A DNA stretch of 64,000 nt from Mesodorylaimus sp. YZB2_4 (lineage: Eukaryota > Nematoda > Enoplea > Dorylaimida > Dorylaimidae). This document shows, piece after piece, positions 44,160 to 55,600 of this stretch. The position numbers and the translations under genes are program-made. The stretch lies in NCBI GenBank assembly GCA_030248295.1, contig JASANH010001263.1:62001-126000 (forward strand). The letters are read 5' to 3'. Under the pieces are notes generated by a model. It worked only from the letters and a program-made list of their open reading frames with translations. It did not search any database and was not told where the DNA came from. Each line of letters starts with the position of its first letter. Position 1 is the first letter of the stretch.

Positions 44160-45245
44160 TTTCCTTTTTTCTTTTTCCTTTCCTTTCCTTTCTTTTCTTT
44201 TCTTTTTTTTAAATTTTTTTTAATTTTTTCATTTTTTTCATTTTTTATTTTTTCCAATATTTATTTTTAATTTTTTAAATTTTTTTTTTTTCAATGTCAT
44301 TTCTCAACGCCCTACTTTAACAAATTCACGAGAGACGGCTGTGCAAAATAATCCTGGAACATGCGCGGTGACAGAATACACCTGGCTCGTTTAGTCAAAA
44401 CTTTCAACCTCCTCCGCAGTGCATCCCACAAGTCCACTATCTTGTACTCCGCCTCGAAGTCAGCCATCGCATACCATATGCACCGCTGTGCTGACTGCAA
44501 AACCATGCTTGCAGCGCAGGAGATATGCTTGCGATGTTGGCCAGTGATACCAAAGATCTTATTCTCCTTCCTCAAAATCATTGATGGGTTAACTTTCTTC
44601 AACAGAAACTCCACTTTTTCCCAGAATTCAAGTGTCCTCGGGCACTGGACGAAAACGTGGTACACATCCTCATACTTATCTGTTCCCTGCTTCTTACAGT
44701 ACTTGCAGTGTGAATCAACCTCCGGTGCAAAGTGCGAGACTTTGCTTCTTGTGTACAATGCCTTATACAGTAGAGCGTAGTGTATACTTCGCGTATGGCC
44801 ATCGACGTGCTTGGTCCTATTGAGCCTCCAGTAAGCCCTAAAGTCGATATGCTCGTTTCCCAACTTCCCCTTCCAATACTCCTGCATTGCTAGCGTAGCT
44901 TTCCCCGCCCTCGTTTCCATCATGTGTTCATACAGCAGCTTGGTCTTGACGTGTTTCATTGGGTATGTTCTTGCATCCAATCCAACAGCGCCTTGATCCA
45001 GTGAGCTAAATTTGGCAGTCTTCACAGCCCTGCGTATATCCCTGTACAGCTGGGGCACCACTATGCTGTCCAATTGGTTCAGGCTCGCATATCGCACTCT
45101 CAGAAAAAACCAAAGCACGCACTCCACGCAGCATCCTGCTGTGCAGTCAGTCTGCGTAGAAGAAGCATTAATCGGAAAGCTAGCACCTTGGTATTCACGT
45201 CTGGATAGTTAAGCCCTCCAAGGTCCCTGCTTCGTTTTAAAATTA
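44160..45245 (-). mobile_element. Non-LTR retrotransposon (LINE) 3' end with A-rich tail
   Basis: On the minus strand KRSRDLGGLNYPDVNTKVLA is followed, after one frameshift near 45130, by a long frame (45127-44312) containing CKYCKKQGTDKYEDVYHVFV-type zinc-knuckle sequence (CxxCxxxxxxxEDxxHxFxxC) and ending QDYFAQPSLVNLLK. This is the C-terminal region of a LINE reverse-transcriptase polyprotein. A long A-rich tract (T-rich on the plus strand, 44160-44298) follows the stop, as expected for a LINE 3' tail. The 5' part is missing, so it is a truncated dead copy. Confidence 0.8.
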
Positions 45246-45273
45246 ATGTGCTCGTATCTTGGGTTTTGAAATC

Positions 45274-45636
45274 ATGGCTTTGGAATTCGTTCTCAGTGAA
45301 AAGGGGAAACCTAAATTAGCCGAAAACGGTTTCTTATATGTCAAAGATAAGGTGAATAAGGGTGGAATCACGTTTTGGAAATGCGAAAAGTTCAAGTCGA
45401 GCTGCACAGGCCGTGTTCATACTGTAGAAGAGGAGATCGTCAAAAGAATTGGCGACCATGATCATGCCCCTGATGCTGCCAAAGTCACAGCTACAAAAGT
45501 GGTGAATCTTATCAAGGATCAAGCGATAACTTCGAGCGACCATGGGCATCAGATCGTTGCTGGAGCATCTGTCGGGATATCAAAATCGGTTGCTGCAAAG
45601 CTGCCACTCACAGAAACCATCAAGCGTACAATTTGA
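45274..45636 (+). CDS. FLYWCH-type zinc-finger protein, transposon-derived
   Basis: The frame gives one FLYWCH domain: FVLSEKGKPKLAENGFLYVK, TFWKCEKFKSSCTGRVHT and IGDHDHAPDA, with the two Cys and two His ligands in place. The remaining residues (DQAITSSDHGHQIVAGASVG) have no catalytic motif. After the stop the sequence continues to resemble coding DNA in another frame, which suggests a truncated MULE transposase whose catalytic part is lost. The ATG at 45274 is the first in frame. Confidence 0.7.
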   Translation: MALEFVLSEKGKPKLAENGFLYVKDKVNKGGITFWKCEKFKSSCTGRVHTVEEEIVKRIGDHDHAPDAAKVTATKVVNLIKDQAITSSDHGHQIVAGASVGISKSVAAKLPLTETIKRTI

Positions 45637-46058
45637 AACAAGTTAAACGCTGGTCAACAACTGCTACCAGGAAAAAAGAAATATCGTGACTGCGCCAAGA
45701 GAATCGCCAGAATTGTTGCAAAGCATGGAGAAATTGATCTTGTTGACTATTTGCGCGGTCTCGCCCACAATATTGGATACTGAGCTTCTTATGTCCATGA
45801 CTTGCTTTTTCTTTGGCTGACATAATCTGTGCTTTTGGCATGTTTTCAGTTTGAATGATCTGGTCTTCCGTCGACAATATAAGTGAATTTGTTTGTTGGC
45901 TTTTTCTTGCATAAATAAACACACTTACAAAATTACTCAGCGAACAATAGCCCGGCGAACAATTGCCCAGCGAACAATCGCCTGGCGAACAATTGCCCAG
46001 CGAACAATCGCCTGGCGAACAATTGCCCAGCGAACAATCGCCTGGCGAACAATTGCCC

Positions 46059-46626
46059 GTGATCCGTTCATGTTGCCTGCTTCTCAAAACGTCTGTCCCA
46101 CACTCCCATTGAAAAAATGGCACTGTTAAAATTTGGCACCATCAAACAAGTCTCCAAGGGTTCTCAAGGCCCCTCTGGGAGCTCTTTCTGCTAGGTGCTG
46201 GACTGTAGGAAGTAGCAGCTGTGAGGACCACAATGCGTTTGTGCTTTCTTGTCTTGCGACATTGACATTGACGTGAATGGTCAGCTGTACCTGCGGACGG
46301 CAAATTTTTAAAAAAAACTTAACATAAGGTTTAAAAAGGATGGGCTATAAATGACGCTCTAATGCGCGTGCTGTACGAACAATGCTGGAAGACTTATTCG
46401 CGGTCGCTGTTCAGCCTTCCGATCCAGCGTGCCAGTAAACGCTCGCTTATCAAGCGTGCTGTATGGCACGCACTCTTCGTACAGCGCGCGCATGGCGTGG
46501 TATATTGGCAGCTTCAGATCGCATTTTCTTTACACTGGCGCCACATTCCAGTCAAAAACTGCTCTGTGTCATATTCCGCAACTTGACGTCGTCTGGTTCG
46601 GTCGGTTGGTGAGCGGCGGGTGAGCC
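46059..46626. other. Upstream region of TTBK-like kinase 1
   Basis: No exons. It contains an imperfect inverted repeat with arms 46362-46379 and 46476-46493 (ATGCGCGTGCTGTACGAA versus its complement, 17 of 18 matching) about 130 bases upstream of the kinase start. Confidence 0.5.
46362..46493. repeat. Inverted repeat upstream of TTBK-like kinase 1
   Basis: The 18-bp arms ATGCGCGTGCTGTACGAA and TTCGTACAGCGCGCGCAT enclose about 96 bases that contain further smaller inverted motifs (GCGTGCCAG, CAAGCGTGCTGTATGGCACG). It looks like a small foldback/MITE in the promoter region. Confidence 0.7.
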
Positions 46627-47839
<1,213 letters not shown>

Positions 47840-48028
47840 TTGATCTCGGGTTGCTGACTTGAGCCGGTGGTGTGTTGCCTGTGGTCTGGCATGGCATGTT
47901 CTGCGGTTTGCGTTGTGTCAAGATGGTAAAACTGCGATGCGAGTGTATACTGTATGTCAGCACTTCATGATCTATCTAGACTAGTTTGATAGGGAATTAT
48001 CTATGGACAGAAAAATCGCCGAGTGAAT

Positions 48029-48034
48029 AATAAA
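48029..48034 (+). promoter_or_regulatory. Polyadenylation signal AATAAA of TTBK-like kinase 1
   Basis: Canonical AATAAA 190 bases after the stop codon at 47839. Confidence 0.5.
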
Positions 48035-49454
48035 GAACATGAAGCTGTGATTTAGAGAGGTAGTATTACTGTGTTCACCCGAAAGTGTTCCTTGGGGAGA
48101 TAAAATGTTAATTAGATCTAGACGGAAGACTTATTTGAGGAAACAGGTGGCTGGTGCGCATAAGAGTACTGGAGAGCATAAGCCTAATCTCTAGTTGGTA
48201 TTTGTTCCAATGAAACAAATCATAAAGCAGCAAACTAGCCGAACTTTCTTGAAATATGTGGTTAGTAAAGAATAAAACTTGGAGAATATCCTCAGGAAGT
48301 TGAAGAGTTTACTGTACAACTCAACAAACAGGGCGAGTCAGGCATTCTAATTTGTATCAACGATCAGATCGCTCCTGCAATTTTAGCCCCGCCATGTTTA
48401 ACTGGCTCTCGTCTCACCAATTATTCAGGTGGCGGCAAAGTGGATACCAAGGTGATAATGGCAACCACAAAAGACACTCTTCCAGCAGCCAGGCGTAAGA
48501 GTGTAAGTACATGCCTCATAGAATCTACTATGCGCCATAAATGTGTGCACAGATAACAGCGGGCAGGCCCAGCCAAGTGTGCGACATGCTTCGAGTACAG
48601 CCAAGATCGCTTCTTGTCATGCGACTTGCTCGAGATCGGTTCTTGAGAACCAGTCCTGGGCCTAGACGGGATTTGATCATGAGATCCGAGCCTAGTAAGA
48701 TCGCAGCCAACGGCCCCTGGCGAGGTCCGTTAAGAAAAGCGATAAACCTGGCGAGCAATAGGGGATTCTGATTGTTCAGTCAAAAGTAACACAGGGGGCA
48801 GGCTGTCGAAAACTTGTTGTGGCACCAGGAAGAATGCCAACAACAAAACAGGCAGAAAACTAGAAACCAGGCAGGCATTCATTCCGATAAGGAACGGCGC
48901 CATTCGCCAAATTTTTACCCTTGCGAGCGGTTATTTCATTATTCATTCAAGTCTGACGAGGAAATATGTCCCGAGCAGCCTCTTCAACACCATCAGGTAG
49001 GCATTGTCTGTGTTTTTCGCTTACTTTAGGCCTGATTCGGAATACCCTCGAGTAATTGTTTGGAGACTGGTCACTGAAAAGTTTTTTAACCCCCAAAAGC
49101 AGTAGATATCGCATCGGACGTAGAGGCAAGGTGTTCCAGATTAGGCCATTGTCTGATCGTGTTCTTTGACTTATTGGTATGTCCTACGATCTTAGTGCGC
49201 TGAAGCGTTTGAGGACGAAGCAGTATATAGTACAGTATCCTGCATAGCTTTAGTTGTCATTTTACATAGTTGGGCAGAGGCTAATGTTTTTCTCTTTCAG
49301 GCAACCGGAAACCAAATTATGCCGATGACGAGTCGATTTTGCCGGCTTCCGAAGTGAGACGTCGACAAACTTTGGGACGTCGGGTGAGTCCATTTTTTCA
49401 TGAGCTTATCCGTTCTGGGCGCTTTTGCACTTCGTTCCCCTATCTCTTGAATCC

Positions 49455-49612
49455 AGTCCATCCTAGCCTAAGCCTAAGGCTAAGACTAAGCTAAATCCAG
49501 CCTCTCCTAGCCTAAGCCCGAGCCTGAGCCTATATCCAGCCTATCCTAGCCTAAGCCTAGGCCTAAGGCTAAGACTGAGCCTATATCCGGCCTATCCCTA
49601 AGCCTACTGGGG
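49455..49612. repeat. Degenerate telomere-like (TTAGGC) minisatellite
   Basis: The stretch consists of CCTAAGCCTAAGG, CCTAGCCTAAGCC and CCTAAGCCTA-type units arranged in three longer repeats, each with CCTATATCCAGCCTATCC-type joints. GCCTAA is the complement of TTAGGC, the telomere unit of nematodes. It lies within what is probably an intron. Confidence 0.75.
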
Positions 49613-49683
49613 AACAAAGTGCAAAAGTCCCCTGTTCTGAAACGACTTTTTCAGAATAATTGTCTAAACCCCATTGTATTCAG

Positions 49684-52600
49684 TTCAAACGAATCTGGTG
49701 AAGATGGAAAAGAGCTCAGCGGTAACACCCGACTTTCCTGCTTAAGCTCGGCGAGTACATGAAATCTTTGTTTTAGCTTCACAGACAGAAAGAAACGCAG
49801 ACAGGTCTCTGTTTCCGCAATTCGAGGTCAAACGTCAGCACGCATTACGTCATCGCGTAAGTAAAATTGTTGGTTTTCTTTTACGCTTGTTAAAATTCCT
49901 GATTTAGAAAGGATACGTCACTCCGAATGAAGAAACTTTGAAGAAGGAAGTGGAGAAAGAATATGGTCCACCGCTGCGTCGTCCAGCACGGTTGAAAATT
50001 CAGGAGCCTTTAGCAGTTGCGCTAGATTTTGGCAGCTCGACGAATCGAAGCAGCGAAGAATTCAATATTACGAAGAAATCGGTCGCTTCAGAAAGCTTTA
50101 TTTGTCGTCAGAAGAAACCTGCTCCCGCTAAAGAGGTAAGCAGGTTGATATTTTGGCACTTATGTAGTTTACGGAGCACCAAAAATTTTCGAAGTCCGAC
50201 AGGTAAGAAAAATATGTAAGTCGTAATCTGGCACAACGTGCCAAGTGCCGAGCGGGTCGGCTGGACGGCCCCGTGACGATTCCTGCACTTGGTCGTTTCC
50301 CCCACTGTGACGATTCTCCCACCGTGTCGTTTCCCCCACCATTATTTTCTCCTGATATGCAGGTAGGTACGACTTGGGTCGCAAAAGGCAGCACGTGTGT
50401 GGCAGGATGATAGGTTTGGCTTGTAGGTTGAGGGGCAGTGCAAAGTACAAGTTTGGTGCTGCAGCTCAACGTGCAAGGTATTCAGGCTACAAACTTTTTG
50501 GGCTCCCAACTTATTGCAGAATTATTATTGCAGGCTCCCAACTAACGCTGCCAATACGAATGTATGTAAGACCAGACCAGGTTTTCTGTGCCGATGAATA
50601 CATGTTTCAAATCCAAATGTAGAACTACCTCAATGTGAGTCGGGGAAAAAACAGAAGACATAAATTTAGGCAGTGGGGCTTGGGTGAATTCACCAGTATG
50701 ACAGCTGCAGATTTTGGCAAAGAAGTTTTCTCATTCACGATATGTTAGGCTCGTCTTCTTTGTCCTTGAACAAGGCGAGCGTGGTCCAAGGAGCAAACGT
50801 GAAGCAAGCATTTGAGGCCGCTATCACAACGTGGCTTTTAGAGCAAGGCAGTCGAACGATGATTAAACAAAATCGTGGAGTGTTTGAGGCATATTTCATG
50901 TCGTCTAGGACAAGCTATGAAGATTTGTGGATGAGTACCTATTCCCATACAAAGGCTCAAAATTTGAATAGCCGCAGTTTCTCAAACCTGATGGTGGGGG
51001 AATCATCTCAGCGAAGAAACGTCGCATGTCTCAGTGAGTCGTTTCCCCCCACCAGACACTGTGGGGGAAACGACCAAGTGGGGGAATCGTCTCATAATCG
51101 TCAAACCTTATCCCCAAGGCTGTGCGGGGATCAGCATACACAGTAGCGTCCTTTTCCACTAGGAGCACCTCCAAGTGGAAAGGGCTATGGCGGATGGGCT
51201 GTAAACCCCGTCCCCCCACTCAGAGCACCTCGACGGTACCAGATGAGTCATCCACATCATCACCTTCAGTTTGCACTCGACCAAGATGACACCAACTCGA
51301 GCACATACGACAAGCGATCACTCATTCGTCAAGACATCACATGGCGGCTGATCACACTCTTCCTAGCACCTGTTGTCGTAGGGCACCATCTGCGTCTGCT
51401 CGTGGTACTGGCCGCCCTCCTCCCAATCCAGCTTGGCGTCGTGCCCGTAGCCTTTGCGTTCGAAGATGCGCGTGAGGATGCCGTGGATGTGGTCGTAGTC
51501 GGGGTCGCTCTCGTACTGCAGCGTCGACAGGTGCGCCACGATGTCCTTGTACTCCTTGGGGCCCGAACGGATCAGCTTGCCTGGATCACGATTCAGCTTG
51601 TCCTTGGCGATGGCGAAATTCTTCAACTTCTCGTAGATGTCAGCTCCCTCCTGAAACGCAGACTGTTATCCCTTAGTCTGTCCTGAGACAAATCACAACT
51701 TACGATGGGCGGCCAGGGCAGCGATCCGCACGTCAAATCGATCACCTTGTAGAACCAGGCCCACATATCGTCGCATCGCCCTTGCTCTTGCTGCTTCAAC
51801 GCGTTCACCGAAGCGTATTTGAGGTTCCCACGGAACGGCGCCGATTCTCGCGGTCGGTAGGGCACACCCTTCGGACTCCGCCACTCGCGCACCATGCCCA
51901 GATCCAGCACGAACACCCGCCTCGTGTCCGGTGGTCGACCGATGGCGAAGTTTTCAGGTTTCACGTCCCGATGCAGGTACCTAAACGGACCTCCCCGTGC
52001 GGGCCTATATAACAAGGTCATCCCCGCACAGCCACTCACCCGCAGTCGTGCAGCTCTCGCATTCCTTGCAGCGTCTCCAGGGCGCAGTGCAGAGCAGTTC
52101 GCAACGAGAATCGGCCGCCGGCGCTCTCTGGCAGGTTCTCACGAAGCTTCTCGAGATTCTGCCCGACCATGGCCATGCACAGGAACACGTAGTCGCCATT
52201 CGGACTCCGACCGCAGTCGAGGAAGTCAGTCGAGTGGGTGGCTCCCGCCTTGGTCAACTTTCGCATCACCAGCACTTCCCACTTCAGGATGTGGACGGGT
52301 GCATCGACGTGTTCCACCTGAAACAGACCTTCCCTACTCGCAGCCCCTAGAAGACCCAGGCTGGCTCACCTTGCAGGCCCCCGCTCCGCCGTTTCGCTTG
52401 TCTTTCACTTCGTAGACAGCACCGAAGGCGCCCTGGCCGAGCTTCTTGACAACTTCCCAACGGCCCTCGAGGACGTCGCCCACTTTCGGATGCCAACCTT
52501 CGGGAGGACGCTTTGTCGTCATTTCGTACACTCACGCCGGCCCACTCGTTCCCACGACTGCGATCCACGCGGTCAACAGATCGAATGAGCTCGCAGTGGA

Positions 52601-55600
52601 GGCCACGGTTGATACTGCTCGCAGTGTAAAGTGCGTATATACGTGCTTTCTTTACACTATACATACCATGGGGCTCAGTATCTTGGTCGCGAGTGGTGGT
52701 TTTTTTGTGTCCATGTCCGCAATCAGCTTTCATTGTCAGGCCATTGACACATTTTAACCAGTGTTTGAGTCGACCGAAATCTCGGCGAATCAAAACTGGC
52801 CAGTCATCGTGGCACGTCTCTTACCCGCGCATACTCACGTCAGACAAAACACAACAATTTTGTGATTTGTTGGTCGATGAAGTAGTGACTACAGTATCTG
52901 ACAATCATAAACTGGGCACCACAGCACTCACAACCAGTGCCTCGCAGGTTGTCTGCATGCGAAAAAACCGCAGCATCGAATGCGTCTCGATATGGGCAAG
53001 TCAAAATAGTGTATTTTTCTGTGATTTCGGGAAATTATGATGGGCTTCTAGAAAAACCAGGACCAGGTGCTGTCAACGTGACAGACCAGTTTGGGTGTCT
53101 GGATACTTTGGACCTGGTTTGTTGCTGCGTTACGTGCATCTCGGCCTGCCGAGCAAGGACAGTGCGGGCTTACGATTCCGACCTACATCACCGGGGATTG
53201 AACCTGGGACTAGTCCAGCCACTTGCTACCGAGCAGAGTCCAACTGAAGGTGACCAGTGGTGATGGTTGTCAACGGCTTGGATGAATGGTGGTCGTGAGA
53301 TTGAGTGCGATGCCTCCACTGCCCAGTATACAAGGGGGGCATCAAGTGGACTAGGTATTGGGAGGTTTGCAGGGTGAAAATGCATACAGCAGATTGGTCA
53401 GATACTGCACAGCAGTGTCGAAGAGGGATGTAGAGATACATCTGACTCCCAGCCACCATGAGACCACAGGTCACTGGCCTATAAACTGGCAGCCGCTTTT
53501 TGTTATCTGGTCATTGAGGGGTCAGTGGTTCCAAGCTTCCACATTGGTCAAAGCAGGGTCTTCTACGATGCGATGCGGGGCGGCGATAGTAGTGTAGAGG
53601 TATTGACCAACTGGACTGGTTCTCGATTTGCATTGATACTTACCCGATGTTTTGTGACCGATCTGAGGAGTGGATCAGTTCCCGATCCGATCCGACTGCT
53701 GGACATGCATGATTAGCAACTGAAATTTTTTGCTCCTGTATCTGCTGAAGAATGATAAGGATGGCATTCTATGAAGAGAAAATCCCGTTTTCCCTCTGAA
53801 ATCAGCATTCAATCCAATCCCACTTTATGCTCTGCTTATCTCTCACCTGTGTCCTTTGGAGTGGACTGACAGAGAGTGATAGCGAGAAAACATAGCAGGT
53901 TGGCGAGGACGCAGTGCTAAGTACGTCATCCCCATCGCGATTGAATGATAAAACAACAAAAACGTGAGCTATTTGAGGTATATTTCATACCCTCTAGGAC
54001 TAATGATGACGATTTGTGTATGAGTGCTTTATTCTTAGACGAAGGCTCAAAATTTGAATAGCCGCAGTTTCTCAAAACTGATGGTGGGGGAAAAGACACG
54101 GTGGGAAACCGTCACAGTAGGGGAAACGACGCATGCCTCAGTGAGTCGTTTCCCCCCACCAGGCACGGTGGGGTAAACGACACAGTGGGGGAATCGTCTC
54201 CGTGGGGGGAAACGACCAAGTGGGGGAATCGTCTCACAATCGGCTGGACGGTGGGGAAAAGGCGTAGGGGCAGACTGGCACGATGGAACTGCATGCATAG
54301 ACTTCTGCGATTAAGACCCGGCGTGTAAAACTGGTAGGGCCAGGCCCAGAGGCGAAGAGAAGAATGCCATAGACATGGCCCCGATAAAAGGCAAAAACCG
54401 GAAAAGAACGGGTGCGGTTATCATATGTCGGCTATCATATCATGTCGCTTTTCTCTGTTGTCTGACGCTGTCGGGTGAGAAACGCGTGTTCATCATTGTT
54501 TCAATTATTGCTTTGCCTCTTTTTGACGTACGTGGCTTCCGACTGACCGATTTGTATCGAGCGACCGCCACTGAGGACGATGCGATTAGATGGTGTCAAG
54601 ATCAAGATCTGCTTTGGCAGTATCCACAGTGTCAGCAGTATGGTCATTTGATGAGTTTCGATCCCTGTAATCGGCGATTCCGATGTTCCCGTAACAATTG
54701 CGCACGACCGCCTTTTCAATATTTGCGAGCTGGCACTTTCTTTGCTGGGTCCGATTTGTCGGCAGCGCAAATCTTGCAGTTTGTATACCATTGGTCCATG
54801 GATCGTTTTTAACAGTCTGACTACATGTTCCAATTGGGAATTGGCAGTGAGAAAACTGTAGTTGACTGGAAGAACTTTTGCCGCGACGTTTGTGGCCAGT
54901 ATTTTCTCAATAATCCAGTGCGTCTTGGCGGACCAGGCAAGGTGTTTGAAATCGACGAGTGCATGTTGGTTCGGCGTAAGGGCAATTGCGGGCGGGTAGT
55001 CAAGGAACAATGGGTCTTTGGCGGCGTTGAGGTGGGCAGCACCAAATGCTTCTTAGTGAAGGTCGATCGGCGAGACGCTGCGACCCTTGTACCACTCATC
55101 CATAAGTACATCTTGCCTGGATCGACCATTATTTCTGATGAGTGGGCGGCTTACAACGACATTATGCGAATGCCAGTGTACTGTCCACAGCGATACGCCC
55201 AGCATCTTATGGTTACACATAAGTACAATTTCGTTGACCCCGTGACTGGAGCGTGCACAAACCACGTGGAAAGAATGTGGCAAAAAGCGAAGCAGAAACA
55301 TAAAGCTCGTTAAGGCACCCACCGAGCATTATTGGATACTTATCTAACTGAATTTATGTGGAGACGGTTATTTCCAAATCATGCGTTTCACTATTTCTTG
55401 TCACAAGTTAGAATTATGTACCCATGCTATTAGTCGTTAGTGGCGATCAGAAAACTGATAAGTGATGAGAGAATAGATTGATAAGGAAAAATAAATGAGA
55501 GAACATTGAAGTCGAGAGGCGCGGTGACGCATGCAGACGCAGACGCAGGCATATGCAGACGAGTGTACATCACTTCTGCAGTCTACCGCTGCGCCTATCT

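Larger units (their letters stand above)
43654..46058. mobile_element. FLYWCH/MULE-like element with tandem-repeat inverted ends
   Basis: The left end (43654-43715) carries about four units of ATTGTTCGCC-type repeats. The right end (45941-46058) carries about eight 15-bp units alternating GCGAACAATTGCCCA and GCGAACAATCGCCTG, in inverse orientation. Between them lie a plus-strand FLYWCH coding region and a minus-strand LINE 3' end that has inserted. Long, internally repetitive inverted ends plus a FLYWCH DNA-binding domain fit MULE-type DNA transposons of invertebrates. The element boundaries and target duplication were not resolved. Confidence 0.6.
47840..49683. other. Spacer with possible 5' exons of the next plus-strand gene
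   Basis: A candidate first exon (48458-48502, MATTKDTLPAARRKS) and another coding-looking exon (49301-49383, ADDESILPASEVRRRQTLGR) have good splice sites, but their phases do not connect to each other or to 49684. They probably belong to the gene at 49684-57730, with one or more exons missed. Confidence 0.4.

Noticed and set aside
45941..46058. CRISPR-like appearance of regularly repeated short units
   Set aside because: Units are directly tandem without unique spacers and occur inverted at the other end of a transposon in a eukaryotic genome.
49455..49612. True telomere or chromosome end
   Set aside because: Units are degenerate and flanked on both sides by coding exons; it is interstitial.
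53160..53220. tRNA-like B box (GGTTCAATCCCCGG on the minus strand)
   Set aside because: No A box at suitable distance and no cloverleaf; could be a decayed tRNA-derived element, but there is no second copy here to support it.
54375..55433. Bacterial contamination suggested by the IS1016-like transposase
   Set aside because: Merlin elements of animals have exactly this similarity, and the copy lies among intron-containing animal genes.
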